Shown piece after piece: positions 45,025-57,629 of a stretch of DNA of 64,000 nucleotides. The DNA is from Liolophura sinensis (lineage: Eukaryota > Mollusca > Polyplacophora > Chitonida > Chitonidae), in the NCBI RefSeq assembly GCF_032854445.1, contig NC_088300.1, forward strand, positions 9,362,001-9,426,000. The letters run 5' to 3'. The translations under genes and the position numbers were made by a program. The notes below the pieces were generated by a model. It saw only the letters and a program-made list of their open reading frames with translations. It made no database searches and had not been told where the DNA came from. Numbering within the stretch: the stretch's first letter is position 1; the number at the start of each line of letters is the position of its first letter.

Positions 45025-46960
45025 TGGGTGTCAAGTTCTGGAAGTTGTTCCTCATTAACTCGAATAGATAACCTCATTTTTCAGATGACCTAGCAATGTT
45101 TAGTGAGTCGTTGTGGTTGTATCGTGCAGTGGAAGTGTTAACCGTACATGGCTGTGCCTCTTTGACTGGGGTACAGTGCTGGTTACATGCACATGTGCTG
45201 TATTATTTTTATAGTGTTTCTGTAGACTGTTTCTTTTAGCCATTCGCCTATATTCAACTGTCTGTACAATCAGTTATACTCGCTGATAAAATTGCCTTTA
45301 GCCAATGACGAAAAAACACAAGCCCTGTACATGGATATCTTAAAAATAAATACCCTAGCAAAGAAAATGAGGTTAGAGCACTTTTACTAATTCATCATGT
45401 TGAACTGCATAAGTTCGGTTTCGACGGTAAGAACTCATTGCATCGGGTGACGTCATAATTATTCATTGTTTGACGGAGGGCGACACCAGTTACCTAAACT
45501 GCTATCGACTATAAACTGCAAACCCTGTCTCTGACACTGCCATATTCGAAATTGTTTACACGTTTTGGTATAATATAATCTTATGAATTGAATGTTATTT
45601 TATCTCTTGTAGTATAGAATATCACGGCCGTATGATTTTTAGAGTTGCTTGTTAAGAAATCCTATTCGCGGAGACAGTAGTGTAGGCTGTTACTGTATGG
45701 AGTAGGTTCTAACAGTTTGTTGGCGCAGCCATTGAAAAACAAATTACTATCCACGCCCATTTTCCAGCATTCCATCAGCTGTTGAATAATTATGATGTCA
45801 CCCGAGGTAATTAGGTCGTAGGGTCGAAATCTTATGGAGTTTAACATCATGAATTAAAAAAATGTTTTCTAAATGCACTTTATTTGTAGGCTAAAAGTAT
45901 GGATATCCAACATATCCATGTGTAGACCTTGTGGCGTTACGTGTCTGACGAAAGGCAGTTTTCATAGCGAGTATGACTCATTTTACAAATAGCTGAAAAC
46001 AGTCTGTTACACCCGAGATTGAACACGGTGTCAAGTTCGCAAGTTTTTTGTACAGTACATGCGTACTTAGTGTGTGAAACCACGATTTTCGCCAAACAAT
46101 CGTTAATTACAAAGCGAAAGTGTAAATCCATGGCAAACACATCCATCTGATATGAGTTGTATATGAGTATACAAATAAAGCTGTATAGTGTGCAGACCGA
46201 AACACAGGCTCGGCCATGATCTGCGCTGTACTTTGGTCTCCAGCCCCATAGCTTCACAACTCAGGTAAACCATACTAGGTTGCTGCTGCAGATTTCAAAT
46301 GGAAGTTAGCAAACCTATAGGGACAGTGCTATCATATTACCAGGGACCGCGATGTGTTTGTGGGAAGTAGATCTAGATCGATAATGTTCTATAGATCAAC
46401 GTTTTCTAGCGCATATCACTGTTTTTCCTATATATGTGCATATATACATAAAAACGAAGAATGCACTATGTATACATGTGTATAGACAAGATGAAATTCT
46501 AAAACCTGGCCGGCAGAAGCGTATATTTTCGTCCTACAATTGAATTGTATCATACTCCCATCGCGTGACCAGACAGCCAACAGCTGCCGACCGAATAAAA
46601 CAAATGCGTTGCTTTCATACTAGGGCACCGCCATAGGCAACACGTACGAGGGACTGTTCATGCCATAACTGTATAGATCGAGTGTGAAACAGATGTTAAC
46701 AGAAGTCAACAATAAGCAAACCATAAAAAACTTTTCTTTGGTTTTGTTTTTCTTTTTTGATATACCAAAATCTTTTTTCCATATTGGAATGCCACCCTCA
46801 AATTACTGTTTCAGTTATGGGAATTTAAAAGTACACTATATACTAGTATACATTTTAATGATGTGTTCTAGGAATTCTGTGGACTGACAAATGTTCATAA
46901 CAGAAGTCGCCACTATGGGCGCCAGTGAAAACTAATAATCTGATGATTTTGTCCTAAATT
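45025..46960. other. Spacer, nothing recognised
   Basis: AT-rich sequence with short random frames. No exon, SINE or array is seen. Confidence 0.4.
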
Positions 46961-47212
46961 CGGAACAGGTTATCATGCACCATTCCGTGCAGTTATCGGA
47001 ACAGGTTATCATGCACCATTCCGTGCAGTTATCGGAACAGGTTATCATGCACCATTCCGTGCAGTTATCGGAACAGGTTAGCATGCACCATTCCGTGCAG
47101 TTATCGGAACAGGTTATCATGCACCATTCCGTGCAGTTATCGGAACAGGTTATCATGCACCATTCCGTGCAGTTATCGGAACAGGTTATCATGCACCATT
47201 CCGTGCAGTTAT
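46961..47212. repeat. 36-bp minisatellite, exactly 7 near-identical copies
   Basis: Units start at 46961 and every 36 bp after (cggaacaggttatcatgcac plus cattccgtgcagttat). There is almost no divergence, so it is young. 36 is a multiple of 3, giving open frames on both strands. Confidence 0.97.
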
Positions 47213-48194
47213 CGCTGGCTCAGCTACATATTGACGTACGTGTCGAGGTGTTGTAGATTCTTCCAGACTCGACTGGTTTCCTCAAAATGTGCAAGGTTTC
47301 CTGTTGTAAATTCGATTACAGTAGCAATTAATTTTCATATGGCACAAACTATCAATTAAATAAATTAATAATCCAAATGAATGAAGGTAATGCAAGAAAA
47401 TAGATTAGGCCTAGATGTAGAAACATGCAACTCCTTTTGAAAGACCAGAGTAGAAATTAAAAATTTCATAGAAAGACTTATCTATGAACAAGCTGAAATC
47501 CAAAGATATGCAAATGATCCTTATTATTCTCTTTCTGACACAAGCCAAAGTTTGCCACTGCGGTTTTAATTGGTATACGGTAACAGTACTGTCTGTTTTG
47601 TCAAGCTGTGCACGGGTTTGTCAAGGCAGAAACTACATGTACACAGTTAGGCATGTTTATGATATATGGCTATACGTGCATGTGTACAGAATTTCAAGTG
47701 ACATAACCTGTGCATAGTTTTGTATAATAACATGATACTTTTTTCTCAGGGATATATCAGATCCGAAAAACTGATTCACATTTTTATCAGGTACTGTGTG
47801 AGAATGGCAGATACGAGTCACCGTAGTAAACACGGTTAGATTGAGGGTTAACTTCTCCATAACAGCTTGTACGCATATACATGCCAACATCGATTTTTAC
47901 TTGTGAACAAACCCAGCATCTGCTAGACTCGACGTATGTAGATATAAACTGCGAAGTTTCTATTCATTTACAGTGGAAAGATATTTGCACATGGTAAATA
48001 TGAACTATATAATACAGGCATAGAGCTCTAGTTCAGAAAATATACAACTTATATGTAGTAAATCATAAAAATAGCGATTGTAATTCAGTGTGACTGAGTG
48101 CTGTTAACGGTGATGATTGTGATGATTACGCCCTCTTGGGCGTTCTGTTTAAGTGTGGGCCTATAAATGTGGAGGCTTTGCCAAAGTACTAGAG

Positions 48195-48354
48195 TATTTA
48201 TTTATTTGATTGGTGTTTTACGCCGTACTCAAGAATATTTCACTTATACGACGGCGGCCAGCATTATGGTGGGTGGAAACCGGGCAGAGCCCGGTGAAAA
48301 CCCACGACCATCCGCAGGTTGCTGGAACGCGTTCCCACGTACGGCCGGAGACGA
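48195..48354 (-). mobile_element. SINE-A, 5'-truncated, with 15-bp target-site duplication
   Basis: The minus-strand 3' part is intact (tatttatttatttgattggt ... cacgtacggccggagac). gccaaagtactagag flanks it exactly at 48180-48194 and 48355-48369, so the insertion is recent. Confidence 0.95.
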
Positions 48355-49455
48355 GCCAAAGTACTAGAGAAGTATGCAGAGTGTAAAACAGGGATGCAAA
48401 AAAAATTTTCACATTCTTGAATGATAGTAGTAAGCCATTGACGGCATGGACTCTATAAGGCTAACAGTAATGTGAGAAATCGGGAAATCTTGAATATGTG
48501 GAATCTGTTGTTCGTGGGGATTAATACATCTATACCGTATTTCATATGCCTCATGCTTCACCCATGACCTGAAATGACGCCCGATCACAACGTGGGAGTC
48601 GTATTTTACTGGGGTTTACGATTGACTCACTACAGTATTTGGTGGTTAGCGCGATTATCATGATAATCATTACATTTTATGGATTAATTCACTTAATCTT
48701 TAGCAAGACAAGCTTCACAAGTGGATGATGACAAAGGTTTACTGGTTAGATCAGATTTGCGGTAGTTTGATTTAAACTGTGGTATTGACGTTACAGTATA
48801 GTGCTAAGCCGTAGCATCATTCTCCACTGAAATTGTGAAGTTTGCTCTCTAGTCTATAACTCTTCAGATCTGTGAACGGCTGAAACATATTACTCTTAAT
48901 AACAAAGTGACACTCAGAAGCACATAAGTTCGGTTAGAGCTAAATTGTCAGGACATATAGTAAAGCCTGCACAGGTCGCCATGACGTCAAATAGGGCCTG
49001 AGCTCAGGCATTCGTCAGGAATGTGTCACTACGAGACCTACGTATGACAAAAGGCATTCCTGAACACTGTGGTATTTTTAACCGTTCGAAGGTAAAACCA
49101 TCTTGTTTTTTTGTAAGTTTACAAATGACAAGATAACAGTTTATCAGAATACGCTCCTTCTTGATCCCGGAAATCAAAGACTGACGTCACGACGCAAGAC
49201 AAAAACTCTGCATCCGGCTAGATGTATTGCACGGCAGTTGTTACACTGTGGCACGCGATGACTCAGGATAGTCTAAACATATCGTTTGCAATTGATTCTC
49301 CTCTTTTTTACAAGAATGTATTGAATCTACCCTTGTTTTAACGATAACCTTACACGTGTTACGTCTACGTGCATATTCTGCCTGATGAACCTGGTGTAGG
49401 CTCTATGTGTACACGTAAAGTGTAAAGGAATATCCTTATATTGTACAGGTTCATA

Positions 49456-49506
49456 ATGGCGACATCTAATGGAGAGCAAGAAGATATAATTGAGGAAATA
49501 CTACGT
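49456..49506 (+). CDS. Gene 4 exon 1, 17 codons
   Basis: ATG in ttcataATGG, consensus donor gtaagt at 49507, phase 0. tatattgtacag just upstream (49437-49448) could be the acceptor of a 5' UTR intron. Confidence 0.75.
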
Positions 49507-52500
49507 GTAAGTAGATTATTTTGTGTTAATGACACAGATATTATTCGAAGTCACTCTGTATCGATTGAATGATGGAAGTCACGTGTCATGTCATCTTTAC
49601 AAACGTTAAGATTCAATGAATATGGCAACCTGCGGATGGTCATGGGTTTCCCCCGGGCTCTTCCCGGTTTCCTCCCACCATAATGCCGGCCGCCTTCGTA
49701 TAAGCGAAATATTCTTGAGTACGGCGTAAAACACCAATCAAATAAATAAATAAATCAATGAATATGGTAAACCAAAACATCGAGCTTTAAAACTTGTCTC
49801 CTGTTTTACATTTCAGCAAGCTCACCTAACAGATGACGTTATCCAAGGTAAACTCTTGTAACCTATTCCTTGTCTGTGACGTTTCATAGTGTGAATACAT
49901 GTATTGTTATCAGACAGATATTTAAGGTTCGGTAAAAATAAAAACTTTCAAAAGAACGAAATATAATCATGTTATATAAAGGCCCGTCTTTATTTTACAC
50001 CGACGGAAGAGCTTAGCACTGTCTAATAAGCTGTGTGAGTCCTTCTCTGCTAAAGATTAGGCTCTTGTAGAGCTGGATCTGGTACAAGCTGTAGTCGTCA
50101 ACTTCAGCAAAAGCTGATTTGTCTGTAGCTTTATTGCTATCCTTCTCACGCTACAATCTTCGAGCCAATTCCACAAAGACATTTCTGACTTTAATTTTAA
50201 AGCATTGTCACAGTGTTCGTTAATGGAAGTCGAAATTTTAACCCATTTATCTTCGGATAACATTTAAGAGGTGGTCAAAATTTAATTTAAAGGGCTCAAA
50301 GATAAGCTCTAAAATAATATCTCAATTTTTGACTGACTGAAGTCAAAACTGGTTTTGTGGACTCGGCCCCTGGTTTCTTCCACCACTAACCTGACGGACA
50401 ATTAAATACATAGAGAAAATTGCTTGAGTGAAGTTTAGATAAAATGAATATGATTAGGTGAAAGATAAGCCATCAGAGACACTGATAGACTTACGTTGTT
50501 GCCATCTCGATTCACGAAAATAAGAGTGATAAAAGAAGTGTAATAACAGAGGCATAATAAGGCGCGTGTAATAACAAGGTTATAATAAGAGGAGTGTAAT
50601 AATAGAAATGAGATAAAGAAATATCAATTTTATATTCAAGAGAATCGTTGGCGTTTCACGTATATGTCCAAAATGAAAGGAGGAAAACGTTGGTATGCTA
50701 CGTGTGTGTAGAAAATAAATACCTTTAAAACATACATAAATACATTTTTGTTACAGAACTGTTGGAAGTGTATGGTAAATTCGACAAAGACGGAGATGGC
50801 CTGGTGAATCATACAGATATGAAGGAGGTACTGGAGTCATTTGGAGAATCCCCGACTGAAGACAGAATCAGAGATCTCTTTGAAGATGCCGACAGAAATA
50901 GTGAGTATTTGGTTTTCAGAGCTCCAAGCTAACCATTGTGTTGTTTTTTTTTCTCATAGTTTGATTCGTAGTTTACACCGCGTTTCAGAATTTTTCATCG
51001 AACACATATTTAACCACGTATTTTGTGACGCTGATCTATTTGTAATCAAGTCCTTGCATCACTATAAGTATGTGCTCTTTTTGGAGGTCAGCTTTGTGGG
51101 ATTGTCCAACGACTGTAATTTTTGCGATGTAGGAACTTCCGTGTCCTATAGCCCATACCCGTACAGTTCTTTCAATCTGTATTCCACAAATATATAAAAG
51201 TAAATCATTGTTTAAACATGCATGCATGATGTAAAAGGAGGGAAATATATGTTAATAGAAGAAATATATGTTAATACAAGAAAACATAGCGTTTTATTGG
51301 AAACGTTGCCTGTGCTACACGGATATGACCAATCCAGTGTAGGATCGTGTTGTTTATATTTGACATGATTGAGGACACGGAATTCCTTAGGTATATATAG
51401 GTAAAGAAGTGGCCATGTATGTAAATTGTACCCGTCCTAACGAAGTCCATTTTGGTACAGATACACTGGTAATAATTTATTTATTTCATTGATGTTGTAC
51501 GCCGTACGCAAGAATATTTCACTTCCAAGACGGCGCCCAGTTTTATGGTGGGAGGAAACCGGTCACAGCCCAAGGGAAACCCACGACCATCCGCAGGCCT
51601 CTTGCAGACACTCCTGCGTACGACCTTAGAGGAAGCCAACATGAGTTGATATCATTGATAACATCTCGCCATACACTTAGAAAAAAACCGGCCCCGACTG
51701 ATCAATTTGAAGAACGTGCGCTGCGGAGGGGGTAGATCCGGGGTCATTCTTGTATCGAGTCACACCTAAGACCTTAAAAGATGAAGCTGTAGTTTCCTTG
51801 GTTGGCGTTCAGCATTAAGGCGAAGTGCAACGACTGGTTGACCCGTATCAGTATAATAGCTCTGGTGTGGCGGCTTACTTGCCTTCGGTATTTCGTCACA
51901 GTGAAGCAGCACTAGATAAGAGCGCGGTGGAAATCCGTCCTGCAACAAGGAGGTACTTTACATGCACTATAAGGACTCCTTGATCGTCACATGACTGAAG
52001 AATTGTTAAGTACGACGTTTAACCCCATGCACCTACTCAGTCATACCTAGAAAACTTATTTAATTTGTTCTTCTGACTTGCTTGATGTTTTACACCGTTC
52101 TCAAGTATATTTCACTAGACAGCGACCTGTGTTACGGACAGAGGACGTTTAATCGAACCCGGGGGCAGTGGCGAATTTGTGACGTGCATGGCGCCGCCGG
52201 ATGAACGAGAGCCGAATTTGGACACAAATTAACAGGCCATGGGTATGGCCTCGGACCCCCATTAATTTTCCATAAGCGACAATGTTAACGTCTAGCGCTG
52301 TAGCTCAGTCCCAAACATTCCGTGGCTAATAAGCTTTGGTGCATACCTGGCCCAGCCTGTGAGAAAGAAGCCATAAAAATCTTGACATAGGTTGACCGTC
52401 AAAATCTGGACCTTTCCATGCCGGCAGCTGGGAGGCGTGCCTAGCAACGCCAAGGGGACGTCACTCGCAGCCTCATCACTACCTCACACCTTGTGTCCTC

Positions 52501-53225
52501 TCACCCAGAATTTCAAACTTTCATCAATAAAGCTCATACCTCCTCAAAGTTTAGACAGTTTCCAGCATTTTAATACCAAGCATGCACCTGTGCACCAAAA
52601 ATGGACGCCTGGGAGCAAAAAAAGACTTTATACCCTAAAATTCACAGAACTACAATCGTCCCTACCGAAAAACGGAAGTTGTAATGGGGGTCTGTGTCCG
52701 TATAGTATGGCTGTATGATGAGCTGAACCACATGGTCTGCTGGGATTCTTACCCTACATATATGCCCACAAAGATCATGCTTTCTGCAAGTTGAATATGG
52801 GGTAAGGTAAACAGTTATTGGCGGGTCTAAAACATAAATCCATCATGTTTCACTTCGCTCAGAGTTCCCCAAGTTGCCCCATTTTCTCGTTAGTGATTAT
52901 GGGTATAACGTGATGCAGACCTATTGCACTGGCAAATCATGTTTTACTGTTTTCTCTGCTCTCCTCTATTTGATGTAATTTTTCTGTTGTACAGAGGATG
53001 GCATGATAGATTTCGGAGAGTTCGTGGTGGCGTCAATTCGGGGTCCATGGGGCGTCGACGAGGATTCGGGTCTTTTAGGGGCCATGACACGGGTCAATCA
53101 GCGACATCAAGGGAAGGTAACTCTGGAGGACTTGTGCAGAACGTTATTCCATGCCGGCGAGAGATTGGCGGCTCAGCATGGTCTGCTGTCACCCCAGTCC
53201 AGCGTTGAAGCTGACGAAAACGACG
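49456..53225 (+). CDS. Gene 4: divergent calmodulin-like protein, 3' end unresolved
   Basis: Exons 49456-49506, 49817-49847, 50757-50900 and 52995-53225 (51+31+144+231 nt) join in frame, phases 0,1,1,1, for 152 codons plus one base. The N-terminus (MATSNGEQEDIIEEILR) is 13 or more residues longer than in calmodulin. Loop 1, residues 37-48 (DKDGDGLVNHTD), has Asp at position 12; loop 2, 73-84 (DRNKDGMIDFGE), is canonical. The third site, about 110-121 (NQRHQGKVTLED), has lost its ligands, and the fourth (VEADEND) is cut short by the exon end. So only the N-lobe is likely to bind Ca2+. A terminal exon with a stop has not been identified; the 4-kb 49-bp array follows. It could be a real, diverged sensor or a gene in decay. 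Confidence 0.75.
49626..49754 (+). mobile_element. SINE-A, 5'-truncated, 13-bp target-site duplication, gene 4 intron 1
   Basis: The 3' domain and tail are intact. tcaatgaatatgg flanks it exactly at 49613-49625 and 49755-49767. It entered the 310-bp intron 1 of gene 4 and ends about 60 bp before exon 2. Confidence 0.95.
49817..49847 (+). CDS. Gene 4 exon 2, 31 nt
   Basis: It lies between the acceptor ttacatttcag and the donor gtaaac and reads QAHLTDDVIQ plus one base, aligning with LTDEQIG of gene 3. Confidence 0.85.
50757..50900 (+). CDS. Gene 4 exon 3, 144 nt
   Basis: It lies between the acceptor tttttgttacag and the donor gtgagt. It contains EF-loop 1 and ends inside loop 2 (DRN), the same break point as in the other three genes. 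Confidence 0.92.
51472..51650 (-). mobile_element. SINE-A copy, diverged, gene 4 intron 3
   Basis: Minus strand: aatttatttatttcattgat ... ggtgggaggaaaccggtcac ... gaggaagccaacatgagttg. Several substitutions, no obvious flanking duplication. Confidence 0.85.
51690..52040 (+). mobile_element. SINE-B copy, gene 4 intron 3
   Basis: It shares gtcacacctaagaccttaaa, ggttggcgttcagcattaag, tgccttcggtatttcgtcac and the end gtacgacgtttaacc with the elements at 1597 and 4268. The head is decayed. Confidence 0.7.
52078..52180 (-). mobile_element. Decayed SINE-A tail, gene 4 intron 3
   Basis: cttgatgttttacaccgttc and tcaagtatatttcactagac match the minus-strand SINE-A 3' end with many changes. Confidence 0.5.
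52995..53225 (+). CDS. Gene 4 exon 4, 231 nt, degenerate C-lobe
   Basis: It follows the acceptor ctgttgtacag. It reads KDGMIDFGEFVVASIRGPWG, then a Gly/Arg-richer linker and a ligand-less third hand. The proposed donor gtacga is weak; another at 53255 (ACG|gtaacc) would extend it by 29 nt in phase 0, but would break the phase shared by the family. Confidence 0.75.
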
Positions 53226-53606
53226 GTACGATCACTTGCATGCTCGACATCACGGTAACCTATCTGAACATACGGCATTATACGATGTATTCTTCCAATA
53301 TTGCTGATTTTTCCTTTGATTTATTCCTTCATTTAACTATAAAGTTATTCTTTTATTCACTCGCTCATATAATAATTAACCATACCACCCCTTTATTCAA
53401 TGATTCTTTCATTTGTCCATCCATTCTAGGGCTTTATTTTAAACATCCATGATTTTGTTCATTTACCCATCCATCCATTGGGTGACCATTAGTTCATTCA
53501 TCAATTCATATAATTCTTTATCTATTTAACTCTTTATTACGTCAGTTATTTGCTTGTTAATTAGTAACTACACTCACCTTATTTCTACCAACATTCTTAA
53601 CCGCAT

Positions 53607-56600
53607 GCAGACAAGTATTTCTTCAGCTGTTCACACATCAGTTACCTCATACACAGCAGACAAGTATTTCTTCAGCTGTCCACACATCAGCTACCTCATG
53701 CACAGCAGACAAGTATTTCTTCAGCTTACCACATATCTTTTACCTCATACACAGCAGACAAATATTTCTTCAGCTGTCCACAAACCTTTTACCTCATACA
53801 CAGAGCAGACACGTGTTTCTTCAGCTGTCCATATATCTTTTACCTCATACACAGCAGACAAGTATTTCTTCAGCTTACCACATATCAGCTACCTCATACA
53901 CAGCAGACAAGTATTTCTTCAGCTGTCCACACATCAGTTACCCCATACACAGCAGACAAGTATTACTTCAGCTGTCCACAAATCTTTTACCTCATGCACA
54001 GCAGACAAGTATTTCTTCAGCTTACCACACATCAGCTACCTCATACACAGCAGACAAGTATTTCTTCAGCTGTCCACACATCAGTTACCTCATACACAGA
54101 GCAGACAAGTGTTTCTTCAGCTGTCCACACATCAGTTACCTCATACACAGTTGACAAGTATTTCTTCAGCTGTCCACACATCAGCTTCCTCATGCACAGC
54201 AGACAAGTATTTCTTCAGCTGTCCACACATCAGCTACCTCATACACAGCAGACAAGTATTTCTTCAGGTGTTAACACATCAGTTACCTCAGATACAGCAG
54301 ACAAGTATTTCTTCAGCTGTTAACACATCAGTTACCTCAGATACAGCAGACAAGTATTTCTTCAGCTGTCCACACATCAGCTACATCATACACAGCAGAC
54401 AAGTATTTCTTCAGCTGTCCACACATCAGCTTCCTCATGCACAGCAGACAAGTGTTTCTTCAGCTGTTCACACATCAGTTACCCCATACACAGCTGACAA
54501 GTGTTTCTTTAGCTGTCAACACATTCTTTACCTCATATACAGCAGACAACTATTTCTTCAGCTGTCCACAAACCCTTTACCTCATGCACAGCAGACAATT
54601 ATTTCTTCAGCTGTTGACACATCAGCTACCTCATGTACAGCAGACAATTATTTCTTCAGCTGTCCACACATCAGCTACCTCATACACAGCAGACAAGTAT
54701 TTCTTCAGCTTACCACACATCAGCTACCTCATACACCACAGACAAGTATTTCTTCAGCTGTCCACACATCAGTTACCTCATACACAGAGCAGACACGTGT
54801 TTCTTCAGCTGTCCATATATCTTTTACCTCATACACAGCAGACAAGTATTTCTTTAGCTGTCCACACATCAGCTTCTTCATGCATAGCAGACAAGTATTT
54901 CTTCAGCTGTTCACACATCAGTTACCTCATACACAGAAGACAACCATTTCTTCAGCTGTTCACACATCAGTTACCTCATACACAGCAGACAACTATTTCT
55001 TCAGCTGTCCACACATCAGTTACCTCATACACAGCAGACAAGTATTTCTTCGGCTGTTCACACATCAGTTACCTCATACACAACTGACAAGTGTTTCTTT
55101 AGCTGTCCACACATTCTTCACATCATACACAGCAGACAAGTATTTCTTCAGCTGTTAACACATCAGTTACCTCAGATACAGCAGACAAGTATTTCTTCAG
55201 CTGTTAACACATCAGTTACCTCAGATACAGCAGACAAGTATTTCTTCAGCTGTCCACACATCAGCTACATCATACACAGCAGACAAGTATTTCTTCAGCT
55301 GTCCACACATCAGCTTCCCCATGCACAGCAGACAAGTGTTTCTTCAGCTGTTCACACATCAGTTACCCCATACACAGCTGACAAGTGTTTCTTTAGCTGT
55401 CAACACATTCTTTACCTCATACACAGCAGACAACTATTTCTTCAGCTGTCCACAAACCCTTTACCTCATGCACAGTTGACAATTATTTCTTCAGCTGTTG
55501 ACACATCAGCTACCTCATGTACAGCAGACAATTATTTCTTCAGCTGTCCACACATCAGCTACCTCATACACAGCAGACAAGTATTTCTTCAGCTTACCAC
55601 ACATCAGCTACCTCATACACCACAGACAAGTATTTCTTCAGCTGTCCACACATCAGTTACCTCATACACAGAGCAGACACGTGTTTCTTCAGCTGTCCAT
55701 ATATCTTTTACCTCATACACAGCAGACAAGTATTTCTTCAGCTGTCCACACATCAGCTTCCTCATGCACAGCAGACAAGTATTTCTTCAGCTGTTCACAC
55801 ATCAGTTACCTCATACACAGAAGACAAGTATTTCTTCAGCTGTTCACACATCAGTTACCTCATACACAGCAGACAACTATTTCTTCAGCTGTCCACACAT
55901 CAGTTACCTCATACACAGCAGACAAGTATTTCTTCAGCTGTTCACACATCAGTTACCTCATACACAACTGACAAGTGTTTCTTTAGCTGTCCACACATTC
56001 TTCACATCATACACAGCAGACAAGTATTTCTTCAGCTGTTAACACATCAGTTACCTCAGATACAGCAGACAAGTATTTCTTCAGCTGTCCACACATCAGC
56101 TACATCATACACAGCAGACAAGTGTTTCTTCAGCTGTCCACACATCAGTTACCTCATACACAGTTGACAAGTATTTCTTCAGCTGTCCACACATCAGCTT
56201 CCTCATGCACAGCAGACAAGTGTTTCTTCAGCTGTTCACACATCAGTTACCCCATACACAGCTGACAAGTGTTTCTTTAGCTGTCAACACATTCTTTACC
56301 TCATACACAGCAGACAACTATTTCTTCAGCTGTCCACAAACCCTTTACCTCATGCACAGCAGACAATTATTTCTTCAGCTGTTGACACGTCAGCTACCTC
56401 ATGTACAGCAGACAATTAAGCAGACAATTATTTCTTCAGCTGTTGACACATCAGCTACCTCATACACAGCAGACAAGTATTTCTTCAGCTTACCACACAT
56501 CAGCTACCTCATACACCACAGACAAGTATTTCTTCAGCTGTCCACACATCAGTTACCTCATACACAGAGCAGACACGTGTTTCTTCAGCTGTCCATATAT

Positions 56601-57625
56601 CTTTTACCTCATACACAGCAGACAAGTATTTCTTTAGCTGTCCACACATCAGCTTCCTCATGCACAGCAGACAAGTATTTCTTCAGCTGTTCACACATCA
56701 GTTACCTCATACACAGAAGATAAGTATTTCTTCAGCTGTTCACACATCAGTTACCTCATACACAGCAGACAACTATTTCTTCAGCTGTCCACACATCAGT
56801 TACCTCATACACAGCAGACAAGTATTTCTTCAGCTGTTCACACATCAGTTACCTCATACACAACTGACAAGTGTTTCTTTAGCTGTCCACAAACCCTTTA
56901 CCTCATGCACAGCAGACAATTATTTCTTCAGCTGTTGACACATCAGTTACCTCAGATACAGCAGACAAGTATTTCTTTAACTTTCCACACACATCTTTTA
57001 CCTCATACACAGCAGACAAGTGTTTCTTTAGCTGTCCACACATCAGTTTCCTCATGCACAGTAGACAAGTATTTCTTCAGCTGTTCACACATCAGTTACC
57101 TCATACACAGCAGACAAGTATTTCTTCAGCTGTTCACACATCAGTTACCTCATACACAACTGACAAGTGTTTCTTTAGCTGTCCACACATTCTTCACATC
57201 ATACACTTTCAGCTGTTAACACATCAGTTACCTCAGATACAGCGGACAAGTATTTCTTTAGCTTTCCACACACATCTTTTACCTCATACACAGCAGACAA
57301 GTGTTTCTTTAGCTGTCCACACATCAGCTTCCTCATGCACAGCAGACAAGTGTTTCTTCAGCTGTTCACACATCAGTTACCTCAGATACAGCAGACAAGT
57401 ATTTCTTCAGCTGTTAACACATCAGTTACCTCAGATACAGCAGACAAGTATTTCTTCAGCTGTCCACACATCAGCTACATCATACACAGCAGACAAGTAT
57501 TTCTTCAGCTTACCACACATCTTTTGCCTCATACACAGCTGACAAGTATTTATTTAGCTGTCCATACATCAGTTACCTCATACACAGCAGACAAGTATTT
57601 CTTTAGCTGTCCACACATCATTTAT
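53607..57625 (+). repeat. 49-bp minisatellite, about 80 copies, 4 kb, with higher-order structure
   Basis: The unit is cagacaagtatttcttcagc, tgtccacacatcagttacct, catacacag (49 bp; 53657 to 53706). A marker variant (cagagcagacacgtgtttct) recurs at 53801, 54785, 55669 and 56575. The 884-bp spacing of the second and third equals 18 units plus 2 bp, so blocks of about 18 units were duplicated together. The forward unit has no stop in any frame and 49 is not a multiple of 3, so all three frames are open; the longest runs 534 codons from 53554. Confidence 0.97.
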
Positions 57626-57629
57626 TCCT

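Noticed and set aside
44771-45077. Frames across the gap
   Set aside because: They consist mostly of unknown bases.
47484-47717. Possible secreted Cys-containing peptide (hydrophobic start ILIILFLTQAKVCHCG)
   Set aside because: A single frame in AT-rich DNA with no splice or promoter context and no family resemblance; a hydrophobic start is common by chance.
53554-55158. A 534-codon open frame as a repeat protein gene
   Set aside because: It is the 49-bp array read in one of three equally open frames. There is no splice or start context, and the frame rotates every unit.
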